Shown piece after piece: positions 26,161 to 34,839 of a DNA stretch of 60,000 bases; within the stretch, counting starts at the first letter, position 1; each line of letters starts with the position of its first letter. Position numbers and translations under genes: made by a program. The notes beneath the pieces are model-generated. The model ran no database searches. It had not been told where the DNA came from and saw only the letters and a program-made list of their open reading frames with translations. Source of the stretch: Thalassoroseus pseudoceratinae (GTDB lineage Bacteria; Planctomycetota; Planctomycetia; Planctomycetales; Planctomycetaceae); contig NZ_JAALXT010000006.1 of NCBI RefSeq assembly GCF_011634775.1, positions 1-60,000 of the forward strand, in the 5' to 3' direction.

Positions 26161-28041
26161 CTACTCTTCAATCGGTTTCAGTTCGGTATCTGGAACCGCC
26201 TCGACGTCGGCTCCGGTTTTCTCTGGCTCATCGAAATCGAAATCGACATCATCAGAAAGGTCAAACTCCGCCGCGGCTTCGGGATCGTAGTCTTCCCAGT
26301 TGACAATCTCGCCACCACCGATGGTAAACAATGCTTTAAGGGTGTCTGGCTTGATGTTCTCGGTCTTGAGGGTGCTAACGCTGCCGTCCCAAAATGCGGC
26401 AATGAACCCATCGCGAACACCGCCGAGCTTCTTCATGGTGTCTTCGATCTTATCGATAGCCACATCCAAGTCGTCGGGAGCTGTCCACGGTACAGCGTGT
26501 TCTGGTTTCACAGTGACGAAAAGAAACGTATTCGAGGTTCCATCGGTGACATCGCGGATGCGATTCTTTTTGCCTTCCTCGATGGTCATTCCTTTGCCTT
26601 TGGATGCGACGAACTGCGTGTAGCCCGGTTTCGCATCATCAGAGACTTTGTAGAACTCCGGCATCTTCTCAAGCAGTGCTTTGTTGTGTTCGCTGTCCCA
26701 TGGTTCGTCGAGTTTGAACTGATCGTACAAATTCGCTTGCTCAAGGAATGGCAAGAGCCGAACTCGCCAACTGAGCTTTTCGCTTTGATTGTCTGGATCA
26801 GGACTAACAAACGGCGACTGCTGAAACGTGTCATGGTAGTTGTGGAAACCCAAAGCAAGTTGCTTAGCATTGTTCGAGTTCCGCATCCGTTTGACCATGA
26901 ACTCTTTCGCCTTTTGCATCGTTTCCTGAGCGGACTCGGGAACAGCGAGCGAAATCGTCATCGAGTCACCATCGACGTTGGCCTGGAGACTCTCGTAGAC
27001 TTGATCGGCAAGTTGCTTCATTTCGCCAGCCAACTCTTCATTGTACTGCTCTTTCAGAGTTGCCATTTGGCCGTCTTTGGCTTGGCCGAGTTGTTCACGC
27101 AACTGATCGAATTGGCTTTTGAGTTCTTGCACGGTCTCGGCGTTCTTGGCATCGACTTTGGTTCTCAGTTTGAAACCTTTGTCATAATCCGCGGCGATGA
27201 TCAGGCCGTCGAGGTTTTCCGCCAATTCGGTGGCGTCGGGAGCATCGGGCATCCGCGGAGCGTTTTCCGCAAGCTGTTTCAACTCTTTGCGGAAGGGGTT
27301 GAATCGTGCCACCACTGCGAAAGTCTGATCCATCGCACTGCCATCAATGGACGTCAACAATTCCCCTTTTGTCTTGGGACCAAGCAACGACGTCATCCCA
27401 GTGGTTGTGCCGATGACCAGGGTGTTCGCATCCGGCATCGCAAGTGCGACGGGTGGCTGTCCACTTTCCAGCGACAGGTAGCTGATATCGCCAACCTTCG
27501 CTTCTTTGACGGCCTGACCCATTTGTTCGGCCTTGATTTTCAAATCATCAAGTTGGAACGGTTGGCTCAATCGAATGATGACGCCCGCGTCCATCTCGGG
27601 AACGCCCATCTGAGCGGCATTTGGCGGCATCAGTCCTGATTTGCCAGGCCACATTGCGACCGAAACCCGCTCGATGTTTTCCGGTTTGATCCCGCTTTGG
27701 GCCTCAAACATGGTGAGCCCCATATTGAGTTGCATCCGAGAGGGGTCATCCATTTCCGCCATCAGCGGACTATTCAGAATGTCTTGCGGTTGGAACGAGA
27801 TCAACAACGCCGCATCGGTCGGGACGTATCCGAGTTCCGAAACCGCCTTCGGAACCGACACCATCAGTGTTGCGGGTTCGGCTTCTCCGCCCCCGTGCGT
27901 CGAGCCACCGGTTTCTCCGCCGCCGTGAGCTTCGCCACCAGCGTTTTCGGCGGTCTCGGGGTTATCCCCCTCTTGCTTGTCGGCACATCCCAACGGGATC
28001 AGCATTGTGAGAGCAAATAGTACAGACCAGAGCTTGCGCAT
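26161..28041 (-). CDS. large DUF1559 lipoprotein
   Basis: The 626-aa product starts at ATG 28041, with GGAG eight bases upstream; a GTG three codons earlier overlaps that SD. The signal MRKLWSVLFALTMLIPLGC ends in a lipobox. A Gly/His/Glu-rich linker follows (GGEAHGGGETGG). The middle (~60-370) is a hydrophobic/charged region with AVPESAQETMQKAKEF. The C-terminal DUF1559-type segment (~380-590) carries SNNAKQLALGFHNYHDTF, SWRVRLLPFLEQANLYDQF, DVTDGTSNTFLFVTVKPEHA and GVRDGFIAAFWDGSV. DUF1559 proteins are highly expanded in planctomycetes; their role is unknown, and most others have a prepilin N-terminus rather than a lipobox. An Asp/Glu-rich tail ends the protein. Confidence 0.8.
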   Translation of the reverse strand: MRKLWSVLFALTMLIPLGCADKQEGDNPETAENAGGEAHGGGETGGSTHGGGEAEPATLMVSVPKAVSELGYVPTDAALLISFQPQDILNSPLMAEMDDPSRMQLNMGLTMFEAQSGIKPENIERVSVAMWPGKSGLMPPNAAQMGVPEMDAGVIIRLSQPFQLDDLKIKAEQMGQAVKEAKVGDISYLSLESGQPPVALAMPDANTLVIGTTTGMTSLLGPKTKGELLTSIDGSAMDQTFAVVARFNPFRKELKQLAENAPRMPDAPDATELAENLDGLIIAADYDKGFKLRTKVDAKNAETVQELKSQFDQLREQLGQAKDGQMATLKEQYNEELAGEMKQLADQVYESLQANVDGDSMTISLAVPESAQETMQKAKEFMVKRMRNSNNAKQLALGFHNYHDTFQQSPFVSPDPDNQSEKLSWRVRLLPFLEQANLYDQFKLDEPWDSEHNKALLEKMPEFYKVSDDAKPGYTQFVASKGKGMTIEEGKKNRIRDVTDGTSNTFLFVTVKPEHAVPWTAPDDLDVAIDKIEDTMKKLGGVRDGFIAAFWDGSVSTLKTENIKPDTLKALFTIGGGEIVNWEDYDPEAAAEFDLSDDVDFDFDEPEKTGADVEAVPDTELKPIEE

Positions 28042-28188
28042 CTTGTTCACTCCATTTGAGTTGACATCAGACGAACCGGCACCGACCGGCAGTGTGGGTC
28101 GATAAGAAAACCGTTGAACAGCACTTTAACCGCCCGAGCGAATTTTCGCCATCATCGCATCCCGCATTATGGATGGATTGCGACAAAC

Positions 28189-29223
28189 TCAGGCGGTTCC
28201 CGGTACACCCAAGTTGGTACGGATGCGATCCAAATGTTGCCGGAGGGATGGCTCTTCAACAAGTTCGTTTTGCACACGTTTCACGGCATGCAACACAGTG
28301 CTGTGATGGCGTCGTCCGTAGAATTCGGCGATGGATTGCAGTGGTTCTTCGGTCAATTCGCGAGACAAAAACATGCCACATTGCCGAGGACGAACGATCT
28401 TCGCGGAACGTCCTGTGTCCCGCATGCCCGCTAGTGTCACTCCGAAATGCTTGGCCACCGCTTTCGCGATTTTGGAAAGCGTGGTGGCTGGCGGCCGCGT
28501 GTCGGAACTCAGTTCGCGACGAACGGAATCCGTCGTGATTGGCTGACGATGAAGTCTTGCGGTGGCCTCCAATTGCGTGAGCAATCCCCAGAGTTCCCGA
28601 GGCGATCCGACACAGCGGGTAGCAATTTCCTCGATGACCTCCCCGGAAAGCGACAGGTCTCGCAGTTTCGCAAAGTGCTTGAGCAACCGTTCGCGGCTTT
28701 CCACCGACGGTCGCCGCACCCCCGCCACAATTCCCCCGTGCCAACGATCAATCAATCGGGGTAGAAAGTCGATCAACCCGCCTGGTGGAGACTTGCTGGA
28801 AAAAATCATCCGAGCATCCAGTCGAACCAACTCGTCGATGACACTGACAAGTTGCTGCTGCGTTTCCATCCGTCCTGAAAGCCCGGTGAGATCTTCGCAA
28901 ACGAAGACGTTCAGCTCACGGTACTTCTTCTGAAATTGCGGGATGGATCTCTTCTGAGCGGCTTCCGCAAACTCGGCGGCCCATTGTGCAGCGGTCACCC
29001 GTTGAACACTCAACTCCGGATCGGCAGCCTGCATCTGACGAAGAATCGAGCGAATTGCCAATGATTTCCCGACCCCGGCTGGACCTTCCAGGAAGACCAT
29101 CCGAGCGGCGTCACCGGTCTCGTTCGCAAGACGGTTCAATGCCGTCCACGCAAAACGATTTTCTGGTAGAATCAAAAACGATTCACCAGTGGGCTGGGCC
29201 TGTGTCAAAAAGGTTGGGGTCAT
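28189..29223 (-). CDS. DnaA-like AAA+ protein lacking domains I and II
   Basis: The 344-aa product starts at ATG 29223, where 'ESFLILPENRFAWTALNRL' matches the start of DnaA domain III. It contains a Walker A GPAGVGKS (47-54) and a Walker B-like VFVCEDLTGL with E110-D111 in place of the usual IDDIQF. Domain IV (~255-344) has RPRQCGMFLSRELTEEPLQS and FYGRRHHSTVLHAVKRV, close to the DnaA-box-binding signature 'GRDHTTVLHA'. Upstream residues are dispensable, because no start or N-terminal domain I (DnaB/DiaA-interacting) is seen. It lies 147 bp (150 counting to the start) from the divergent TPR gene. No DnaA boxes (TTATCCACA) are visible nearby. It may be a second initiator paralogue or a regulator. 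Confidence 0.75.
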   Translation of the reverse strand: MTPTFLTQAQPTGESFLILPENRFAWTALNRLANETGDAARMVFLEGPAGVGKSLAIRSILRQMQAADPELSVQRVTAAQWAAEFAEAAQKRSIPQFQKKYRELNVFVCEDLTGLSGRMETQQQLVSVIDELVRLDARMIFSSKSPPGGLIDFLPRLIDRWHGGIVAGVRRPSVESRERLLKHFAKLRDLSLSGEVIEEIATRCVGSPRELWGLLTQLEATARLHRQPITTDSVRRELSSDTRPPATTLSKIAKAVAKHFGVTLAGMRDTGRSAKIVRPRQCGMFLSRELTEEPLQSIAEFYGRRHHSTVLHAVKRVQNELVEEPSLRQHLDRIRTNLGVPGTA

Positions 29224-29373
29224 TGGCGTCCCCGAATGCAAGAAACCGGGTAGCGCAAACGCTATCGTTAGTGTATCCCAGATCCGCAAGTTGCTGCAAA
29301 CCCAGTTTGCATTAAGGTTTAGTGAGGAACACCAAGGCAGTGACCATTTGACACCCAACCCAAGGACACACCA

Positions 29374-30168
29374 ATGATGAAGTCGGCTACCCAACGATGG
29401 AGCGGCCCCTTTTTGACCGGTGCGATTCTGATCGTCGTGCCCCACATCCTAACGGCCGCCCCGCCGTCCAATTCCGAGATGGCCGAACTGAAATCTCAAT
29501 GGAATCGACAGATCGTCGATGCCACGAAAACAATCCAATCGAACGCCAACAACTTGAACGCATACTCCCGACGCGGTGATGCGTATTTCTTCTCGGGTCA
29601 GTTCACCGAAGCGGTGGATGATTACGAACGAATGGTCGAACTCGACCCGAATTTGGCAAACTCGCATTGGCGACGTGGCATCGCTTACTTCTACGCCAAA
29701 GAGTACCAACAAGCGGCGGCTCAATTTGAGGCATACCATAGCTATGACGATGTGGACCGCGAAAACGGGATTTGGCGGTATCTTTCACTCGCGAAAGCGA
29801 AAGGACTTCCGGCAGCTCGCGAGACATTGCTGAAGTACCGCAAAACCGATCGCGAACCCTTCCCTGCCGTCTACCAGTTATTCGAAGGGAAGATGACGCC
29901 GGAAGACATTCTGATGCAAATCAAAGAGGCGAAGATCACGCAAAACGAACGACAGAAGCGGCTATTCTATGCCCATCTGTATATCGGCCTCAATCATGTC
30001 GTCTTAAAGCAAGATCAAAAAGCATTAGACCATTTGCAAAAAGCGACAAACATCTCTTGGCCAAGAACAGCCGGTTATGGTCCCAACTGGATGTGGCACG
30101 TCGGTCGCTTGCACGCCGACTTGATTCAATCAAAAAATCAAACCACAAAAACTAGCAGTGCGAACTAG
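29374..30168 (+). CDS. TPR-repeat secreted protein
   Basis: The 264-aa product has AAGGA seven bases before ATG 29374 (a second ATG follows). A hydrophobic signal (SGPFLTGAILIVVPHILTAAP) precedes tetratricopeptide helices: NAYSRRGDAYFFSGQFTEAV (~65-85), ANSHWRRGIAYFYAKEYQQA (~100-120), then IWRYLSLAKAKGLPAARE and a further pair near 215-235 (LFYAHLYIGLNHVVLKQDQ). It resembles the NlpI class of TPR proteins, but no lipobox cysteine is seen. A periplasmic scaffold or adaptor role is inferred. Its partner is unknown. Confidence 0.8.
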   Translation: MMKSATQRWSGPFLTGAILIVVPHILTAAPPSNSEMAELKSQWNRQIVDATKTIQSNANNLNAYSRRGDAYFFSGQFTEAVDDYERMVELDPNLANSHWRRGIAYFYAKEYQQAAAQFEAYHSYDDVDRENGIWRYLSLAKAKGLPAARETLLKYRKTDREPFPAVYQLFEGKMTPEDILMQIKEAKITQNERQKRLFYAHLYIGLNHVVLKQDQKALDHLQKATNISWPRTAGYGPNWMWHVGRLHADLIQSKNQTTKTSSAN

Positions 30169-30282
30169 TGGTCGTCTATTGACAGAGCCACATCTCGCGT
30201 CTCATGCTTCCTAATGCGGACGCATCGCTAGCAACGACACAGAAGCGAAACGCGTTCGCAACTAGACACTCAAGAAATCAAA

Positions 30283-30316
30283 AAGGACCACTTGAGAATG
30301 CTCTCAAGTGGTCCTT
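30283..30316. terminator. bidirectional terminator
   Basis: A perfect 15-bp stem with loop ATGC. Minus-strand reading ends in a five-T run and fits the end of the small lipoprotein gene; plus-strand reading fits the TPR gene 115 bp upstream. Confidence 0.75.
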
Positions 30317-30335
30317 AACTTTAGTCAATTAACGA

Positions 30336-30491
30336 CTATTTCCCCTGTTGGGATTCGGCAGCTTCAATAGCGTCGTCATGGGCTTGGATGGCTTGCTTTC
30401 GCTCTTCATCCATTGGCGGTGGTTCAGGCAAAGAATCCGAACCGCAGCCGAGTCCCATACCAACCAGAATCGCAAAGAGTAAGTATTTCAT
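30336..30491 (-). CDS. 51-aa lipoprotein downstream of a DUF1559 gene
   Basis: This frame encodes MKYLLFAILVGMGLGC, a signal peptide with lipobox (GLGC), followed by GSDSLPEPPPMDEERK and a short charged helix to QQGK. It starts at ATG 30491, 82 bp after the DUF1559 pseudopilin stop on the same strand, and ends at TAG 30336. A purine-rich GAGAG stretch upstream may serve as SD. In planctomycetes small lipoproteins often sit behind DUF1559 genes, so a paired function is possible but unproven. Terminator follows 20 bp after the stop. Confidence 0.6.
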   Translation of the reverse strand: MKYLLFAILVGMGLGCGSDSLPEPPPMDEERKQAIQAHDDAIEAAESQQGK

Positions 30492-30572
30492 CGTGGAGTC
30501 TCTCTTGGAGTTTTGTAATGTCGATACTAGGCGACTTGCAAACTAGACTAGTCGCCCGAGCCGAATCGCTGT

Positions 30573-31529
30573 TTAGAATTCTTCGATGGTCAGTCCGTCT
30601 TTCGAGTGACTGAGACGACGCATCACTTCGCTGTCAATGGTGTAGCTGACAAGTCGCACAGCTCCGTCACCCATGCAAGCGTTCATTCCGCCGGTGTGGG
30701 ACGAGCCAAAGTATGGGTGCCAAGTTGTCCAACTCACACCACCTTCGTCGACTACAGGAACGGCAGTCAGCGGAGCTTCGTTGTCTGGCCGCGGTGGCAA
30801 ACCATACTCCACACCACTCGAAGTCCGAGCGGCACCGTAGCGAATGACACATTCATCCCAACCAGCATTGTTCCAACGTTCGTTGTCGCCACCGTCCGTC
30901 AGGTGCTTGTCCGGATGCAAGGCTTTTTCGGCCACCATCAAAGTGTTCGAAGAACCGTCGCGAATTCGTTCAACCGTCGTTTTTCCAGCATCGGTTTGAA
31001 TCACGACACCTTTGGTTCCGTTGTTGTCCGAACCACGAAGATCACCAGGGGCACGCTCACCGGCGTTACCGGCATAGTCGTTCCGGTAGAAACCGTTACC
31101 GTCAGCGATCGGATCACGCCGCGTTGGACAGTAATAACCCTTGACTGCTTGCTGTGCAACAAGGTTCTGAGTCCCAGTGGGGTCGTTCTCGTCGCCCAAA
31201 TCAAAGAGATTCTGCTGTTCCATGTAGGGCAGAATTTGGTAACTCCAGCTCCAACCGCGACGAGTCAACGAGTTGCAGCAAGATGTGAGTGGATCGCCAT
31301 CGTTTCCATCGCGAGCACCGTTCGGAAGTTGCTCGTGAACATCTTGAAAGTTGTGAAACGCGAGACCGATCTGCTTCAAATTGTTCTTGCATTGTGTTCG
31401 TCGTGCGGCTTCGCGAGCCTGCTGAACAGCGGGCAGCAACAAGGCAATCAAAATCGCAATGATTGCGATCACCACTAGCAATTCGATTAGGGTAAACCCT
31501 TGTCTCTTTGACAACGTCAGTCGTGGCAT
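30573..31529 (-). CDS. DUF1559 protein with prepilin-type N-terminus
   Basis: The 318-aa product starts at ATG 31529. Its N-terminal [20 protein letters not shown] is a class III (type IV pilin-like) signal cleaved after Gly, followed by [20 protein letters not shown], typical of DUF1559. The body has [31 protein letters not shown], a cysteine-containing CPTRRDP segment, and the C-terminal [22 protein letters not shown] with H-x-G-G-x-N motif. These pseudopilin-like surface proteins are expanded in planctomycetes with unknown role. The frame is open upstream to a TTG at 31643, where a hydrophobic segment with a GIGC motif occurs; I do not accept it as the start, because the prepilin signal would then be internal. 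Confidence 0.85.
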   Translation of the reverse strand: MPRLTLSKRQGFTLIELLVVIAIIAILIALLLPAVQQAREAARRTQCKNNLKQIGLAFHNFQDVHEQLPNGARDGNDGDPLTSCCNSLTRRGWSWSYQILPYMEQQNLFDLGDENDPTGTQNLVAQQAVKGYYCPTRRDPIADGNGFYRNDYAGNAGERAPGDLRGSDNNGTKGVVIQTDAGKTTVERIRDGSSNTLMVAEKALHPDKHLTDGGDNERWNNAGWDECVIRYGAARTSSGVEYGLPPRPDNEAPLTAVPVVDEGGVSWTTWHPYFGSSHTGGMNACMGDGAVRLVSYTIDSEVMRRLSHSKDGLTIEEF

Positions 31530-31911
31530 TAGTCCAGTGACCTCATTAGCTAAGAAGGAGGTGGTAGTAGAAGTTGTGCATCCAATTCCCACGATGAGAA
31601 TTGCGGCACACAATACAAAACTTAAGTCAAACGCTTTTATCAATGGACATAAGTCGAGAACCTATGCCGTTGCGTTTTCAGTAATCGGGAAAGTCAAACC
31701 AGCAGGATTATTTGATCGGTCAAAACCAATATGTACAGGCAGGTGGTTACTGGTGGGTGTCAACTCGTACTGTATTGAACAGGTGAGGTAACTGATGTTT
31801 CTGTGTCCGTATGTCGATGTTGGCGAAAGTCTCCTTCGCGAAGACCAAGTACTTACACGGCCCACGTCGGTATCATTACTAGGAATGTGAATACCGTATG
31901 AAGTCAAAAAT

Positions 31912-31945
31912 AAATGTCTGAGAAGATCTGGCTTCTCAGACATTT
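31912..31945 (-). terminator. second hairpin downstream of the YihY gene
   Basis: The perfect 14-bp stem AAATGTCTGAGAAG/CTTCTCAGACATTT with a 6-base loop is followed on the minus strand by ATTTTT. No coding region between 31946 and 32102 needs it, so it may end a small RNA. Confidence 0.55.
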
Positions 31946-32102
31946 GACGCGTAACCGTGTTCAATTGACGACCACAAATCGGGTAGAAGCCTCCGACAAC
32001 TCGACGTCCCCGTGAACACATTTTCCGTGCCCATTAGATTCGCCAATTACGTGCGTGTGTCTACGGAAATTGGACAAGTCGTGCAGTTAGCAGCCTATCA
32101 AT

Positions 32103-32136
32103 AAGAAAGCCCCCGAGGATTCTCGGGGGCTTTCTT
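32103..32136 (-). terminator. terminator of the YihY-family gene
   Basis: The 15-bp stem AAGAAAGCCCCCGAG/CTCGGGGGCTTTCTT has a GATT loop; on either strand it is followed by an A/T-rich stretch. It lies ~25 bases past the 32161 stop on the minus strand. Confidence 0.7.
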
Positions 32137-32160
32137 ATAAGTCATATCATTCAAGCGACT

Positions 32161-33177
32161 CTAAGGCGTGCCACGTAAGTATGTGGTTTGCTGGTTCGTG
32201 CGGACGGCTCCACGCACCGGCTGCATACCTTCCCCCACGATCTCTGCATAACTCTGCGTAAACTCCGCCCCAAGCAGCACAATGAGCGACGAATAGTAAA
32301 CCCAAACCAGGATTAGCACCATTGACGCCGCTGTGCTGCCCCAGGTCCCGGCGACTTGCGAATTTTGAAGATACATGCTGATGATGGTCTTGCCCAAAAC
32401 GAAGAGAAACGCGGTCGCCGCTGCCCCCAACCACAAGTCTTTCCAGGCCATCTTGGCATCGGGGAGAATCTTGAACATGGACGCGAAGAGAAACGTAATG
32501 ACGATCAGGGTCACGACATTGTGCAGCAGAATGGTTGTCACCCATGCGATGCCATCCGGCGTTACCCCTTCGACCATTCGCATCAATTCGTCGACGAAAG
32601 TGGTCAAGACGAATGAGACCAGCAGCAGAAATGCGATTACCACGACCATTCCCAACGACAGTAGTCGCTTGAGAAGAAAGTTCATCACCCCGCCCTGCTC
32701 CGGGTCCGGCTCGACGCTCCAAGCCTTATTCAACGCAAACTGCAGTTGAGCCATTACGCCCGTCGCTGAGAACAGCAAAATCCCAATTCCGATGATGCGT
32801 GAGAACGCCCCCAGACTGGCAAATGGCCCGTCCATCGCCGCTTGAGTTTTGTCGAGACCGAGCAGCTGATCGCCGTCTTTGGATTTTTTCTGACTGCTGG
32901 ACTCTTCGGATTCCCCGTCCGACGACTCTTGAGAATCTTGAGATTGCGAGCCGGCTGCGACGAGCGAATCGGTCGGAATGCCAAGTTGTTCCTTGACGAT
33001 TTCGTCGATCCGCTCCGCCGGAATACCGATGGTAGTCACGGTCATCAGCACAATCACGAGCAACGGTGGCAGCGAAAAAATGGTGTAATACGCGATCGCC
33101 GCACCACTACTCATGCAATCGTCTTCTGAGAACTCCGACACCGTGCGTTTGACGAGTTTCCAAGCCGTATCGATCAT
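32161..33177 (-). CDS. YihY/RNase BN-like membrane protein
   Basis: The 338-aa product starts at ATG 33177, with GAGG six bases upstream; an in-frame start at 33285 has no SD. The YihY/UPF0761 pattern is present: VKRTVSEFSEDDCMSSGAAI with AYYTIFSLPPLLVIVL, LFSATGVMAQLQFALNKAWSV and KDLWLGAAATAFLFVLGKTI, plus ASMVLILVWVYYSSLIVLLGAEF. It has ~6 transmembrane helices. A 40-residue Ser/Gln/Glu/Lys-rich insert (SQSQDSQESSDGESEESSSQ) sits near residues 75-110 in a loop. The old RNase BN assignment of this family is wrong, and its function is unknown. Downstream terminator is at 32103-32136. Confidence 0.85.
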   Translation of the reverse strand: MIDTAWKLVKRTVSEFSEDDCMSSGAAIAYYTIFSLPPLLVIVLMTVTTIGIPAERIDEIVKEQLGIPTDSLVAAGSQSQDSQESSDGESEESSSQKKSKDGDQLLGLDKTQAAMDGPFASLGAFSRIIGIGILLFSATGVMAQLQFALNKAWSVEPDPEQGGVMNFLLKRLLSLGMVVVIAFLLLVSFVLTTFVDELMRMVEGVTPDGIAWVTTILLHNVVTLIVITFLFASMFKILPDAKMAWKDLWLGAAATAFLFVLGKTIISMYLQNSQVAGTWGSTAASMVLILVWVYYSSLIVLLGAEFTQSYAEIVGEGMQPVRGAVRTNQQTTYLRGTP

Positions 33178-33281
33178 CTTCAGCCTCGAAATTTGCGGGA
33201 AAACATGCAAACCCACCGAAGCAAAGACTGTGCCGTGAGTGATTGTCGCCGCAATTGAGGCGTTGGCTGGATGCCATCCGA

Positions 33282-34067
33282 TCAACTCGGTGGATCGGCG
33301 ACCGGCGGGTCACCATCCGACGGAGGCTGCGTGGCCGGCATGCGAGCCAGCAGTTGATCGAGTTGTTCGCGAATGACCGCGATCTCCGCGTGAAGGGTGG
33401 CGAGTTCGTGTTCCTGTTCCTCGGCTTCGGGCACGATAAACCAAGACCCGACGAAACCGGTGAATGTCCCGAACAGCCCGACACCGGCTACCATCAAACC
33501 AACCGCAATGATTCGCCCCGCCGTCGTGACGGGATAGAAGTCTCCGTATCCGACGGTGGTCATGGTGACAAACGCCCACCACAGCGCTTGTTCCGGCGTT
33601 TCGATATTGGAACCCTCGACGGTCTCCACGTGGAGAATCGCGATGCTGGAGAAGATGATCAGCAGAATCGAGACCAACGCCGCTGCACTGAAAGCCCCTT
33701 CGGCTCGACGCTTAAGAATGTGAACGGCAATCAACCGTGTCCCGCGGACGGCACGGAGCAATCGTAACGCTCGTACAATCCGAGCGGTTCGCCCCCAACG
33801 CAACCAATCGATTGTCGGAATGCTGGAAAGCAGATCAATCCAGCCCCACTTCATGTATTCCAGCTTCGACTCAGCCACGTAGAGGTTGTAGGAGAAGTCG
33901 AGTAGGAACGCGATGCAGATGACGTTATCCGCGTAGTGCAAAATCGTCCGCGTTTCCGGCTCAAGCTCAAAACAAGCCTCCGCCGCAAGCGCCGCCAAGA
34001 CGTAAAAACACAGCCCCAGCATGAAAATCTGATAGGCCTGTGGTCGACGGCGGGCGGAAACATCCAT
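33282..34067 (-). CDS. voltage-gated-type potassium channel
   Basis: The 261-aa protein starts best at ATG 34067; a GTG at 34106 is further upstream, and neither has a good SD. It has S1-S4-like helices with an arginine-rich S4 (WLRWGRTARIVRALRLLRAVRG), S5 (AAALVSILLIIFSSIAIL), the pore with selectivity filter TMTTVGYGDFYPVT, and S6 (IIAVGLMVAGVGLFGTFTGF). A cytoplasmic coiled coil follows (EAEEQEHELATLHAEIAVIR), then a proline-rich tail. It should form a tetrameric K+ channel in the inner membrane. The coiled coil may aid assembly. No RCK domain is present. Confidence 0.9.
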   Translation of the reverse strand: MDVSARRRPQAYQIFMLGLCFYVLAALAAEACFELEPETRTILHYADNVICIAFLLDFSYNLYVAESKLEYMKWGWIDLLSSIPTIDWLRWGRTARIVRALRLLRAVRGTRLIAVHILKRRAEGAFSAAALVSILLIIFSSIAILHVETVEGSNIETPEQALWWAFVTMTTVGYGDFYPVTTAGRIIAVGLMVAGVGLFGTFTGFVGSWFIVPEAEEQEHELATLHAEIAVIREQLDQLLARMPATQPPSDGDPPVADPPS

Positions 34068-34098
34068 TGCGATTCGGGCAGCTGAAGAGAAGACACAA

Positions 34099-34128
34099 TG
34101 TGCCACGGCTCACCAGAGCCGTGGCACA
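34099..34128. terminator. hairpin between the K+ channel and tpx genes
   Basis: The perfect 12-bp stem TGTGCCACGGCT/AGCCGTGGCACA has a 6-base loop and no T-run on either strand. It lies ~20 bases past the tpx stop. It may be a terminator or an attenuating hairpin upstream of the channel gene. Confidence 0.45.
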
Positions 34129-34148
34129 TACTGAATACGATCAACCGA

Positions 34149-34664
34149 CTATTTCGCGGCGGCGAAGGCGGCTTCGTAGTTTGGTTCCTCGGCGATCTCC
34201 GAGACATACTCGACGTGCTTCAACTCGCCCGAACCATCGACGACGAACACCGCTCGGCAGAGAATCCGGTCGAGCGCTCCGCCCTGAATCAGAACGCCGT
34301 AGGATTCACCGAACTCGGTGCAACGGTGAGCGGACAGCGTTTGCACGTTCTCGACGCCTTCCGCACCGCACCAACGTTTTTGGGCGAACGGCAAATCCAT
34401 GCTCGCAACGAGGATCTCCACTCCCGAATGGCTGGCGGCCTGGTCGTTGAACTTCTTGGTTTCCACGCTGCACACCGAAGTGTCCAGTGAAGGCACGACG
34501 ACAATAATCCGCGGTTTTCCGGCACTCGCTGATAGCGTGACTTCCTCAAGGGCATTGCTTTGCAATTTGAAATCGGGGGCCGTATCGCCGACTTTCAACT
34601 CCGGACCGGCCAGATCCACCGGGTTTCCTTTGAATGTAACAGCTCCACTTCGGACTTCAGCCAT
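34149..34664 (-). CDS. tpx: thiol peroxidase
   Basis: The 171-aa cytoplasmic peroxiredoxin starts at ATG 34664, with GGAG upstream. Matches to Tpx: VTFKGNPVDLAG, VGDTAPDFKLQSNALEEV, the peroxidatic cysteine C65 in PSLDTSVCSVETKKFN, and the second cysteine C99 in MDLPFAQKRWCGAEGVENV, which is the resolving position in E. coli Tpx. It reduces H2O2 and alkyl hydroperoxides with thioredoxin. It lies 175 bp downstream of the start of the VWA gene region on the same strand but is transcribed from its own position; nothing shows an OxyR-type site. Confidence 0.95.
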   Translation of the reverse strand: MAEVRSGAVTFKGNPVDLAGPELKVGDTAPDFKLQSNALEEVTLSASAGKPRIIVVVPSLDTSVCSVETKKFNDQAASHSGVEILVASMDLPFAQKRWCGAEGVENVQTLSAHRCTEFGESYGVLIQGGALDRILCRAVFVVDGSGELKHVEYVSEIAEEPNYEAAFAAAK

Positions 34665-34839
34665 GACTTGCTCCTGCGAGGCGATTAAGTTTCGGTTCCA
34701 ACGCCCGGCAGTATGAAACAGCGAGCGATACCGTGCAAGTATCACCCGCTGTTTGTGGAAAACGTTGAGAGTCGTGGGTGGAACGCAGAGAGTCAGAGCT
34801 TGTGTTTCCCTCCACTCTCTACTCATTACCCTCTACATC

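Larger units (their letters stand above)
31530..32160. other. intergenic region with two hairpins
   Basis: The 631-bp gap lies between the minus-strand DUF1559 start and the yihY-type gene. It contains a sharp terminator at 32103-32136 and a second hairpin at 31912-31945. It also has AAGGAGGT on the plus strand at 31555-31562, followed by a 72-codon frame from GTG 31576, which I could not link to any family. The rest looks non-coding. Confidence 0.4.

Noticed and set aside
26497-27639. Plus-strand frame of 380 codons
   Set aside because: Antisense to the DUF1559 lipoprotein gene; no SD or domain. The minus-strand gene has a lipobox and DUF1559 motifs.
31530-31643. N-terminal extension of the DUF1559 pseudopilin with a GIGC lipobox-like motif
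   Set aside because: The prepilin signal at 31529 is a complete, typical start; the extension would place it internally.
31576-31791. 72-codon plus-strand frame after AAGGAGGT at 31555-31562
   Set aside because: The spacing to GTG is ~13 bases, there is no recognisable product, and the region is the leader of the minus-strand DUF1559 gene. The SD match is probably chance.
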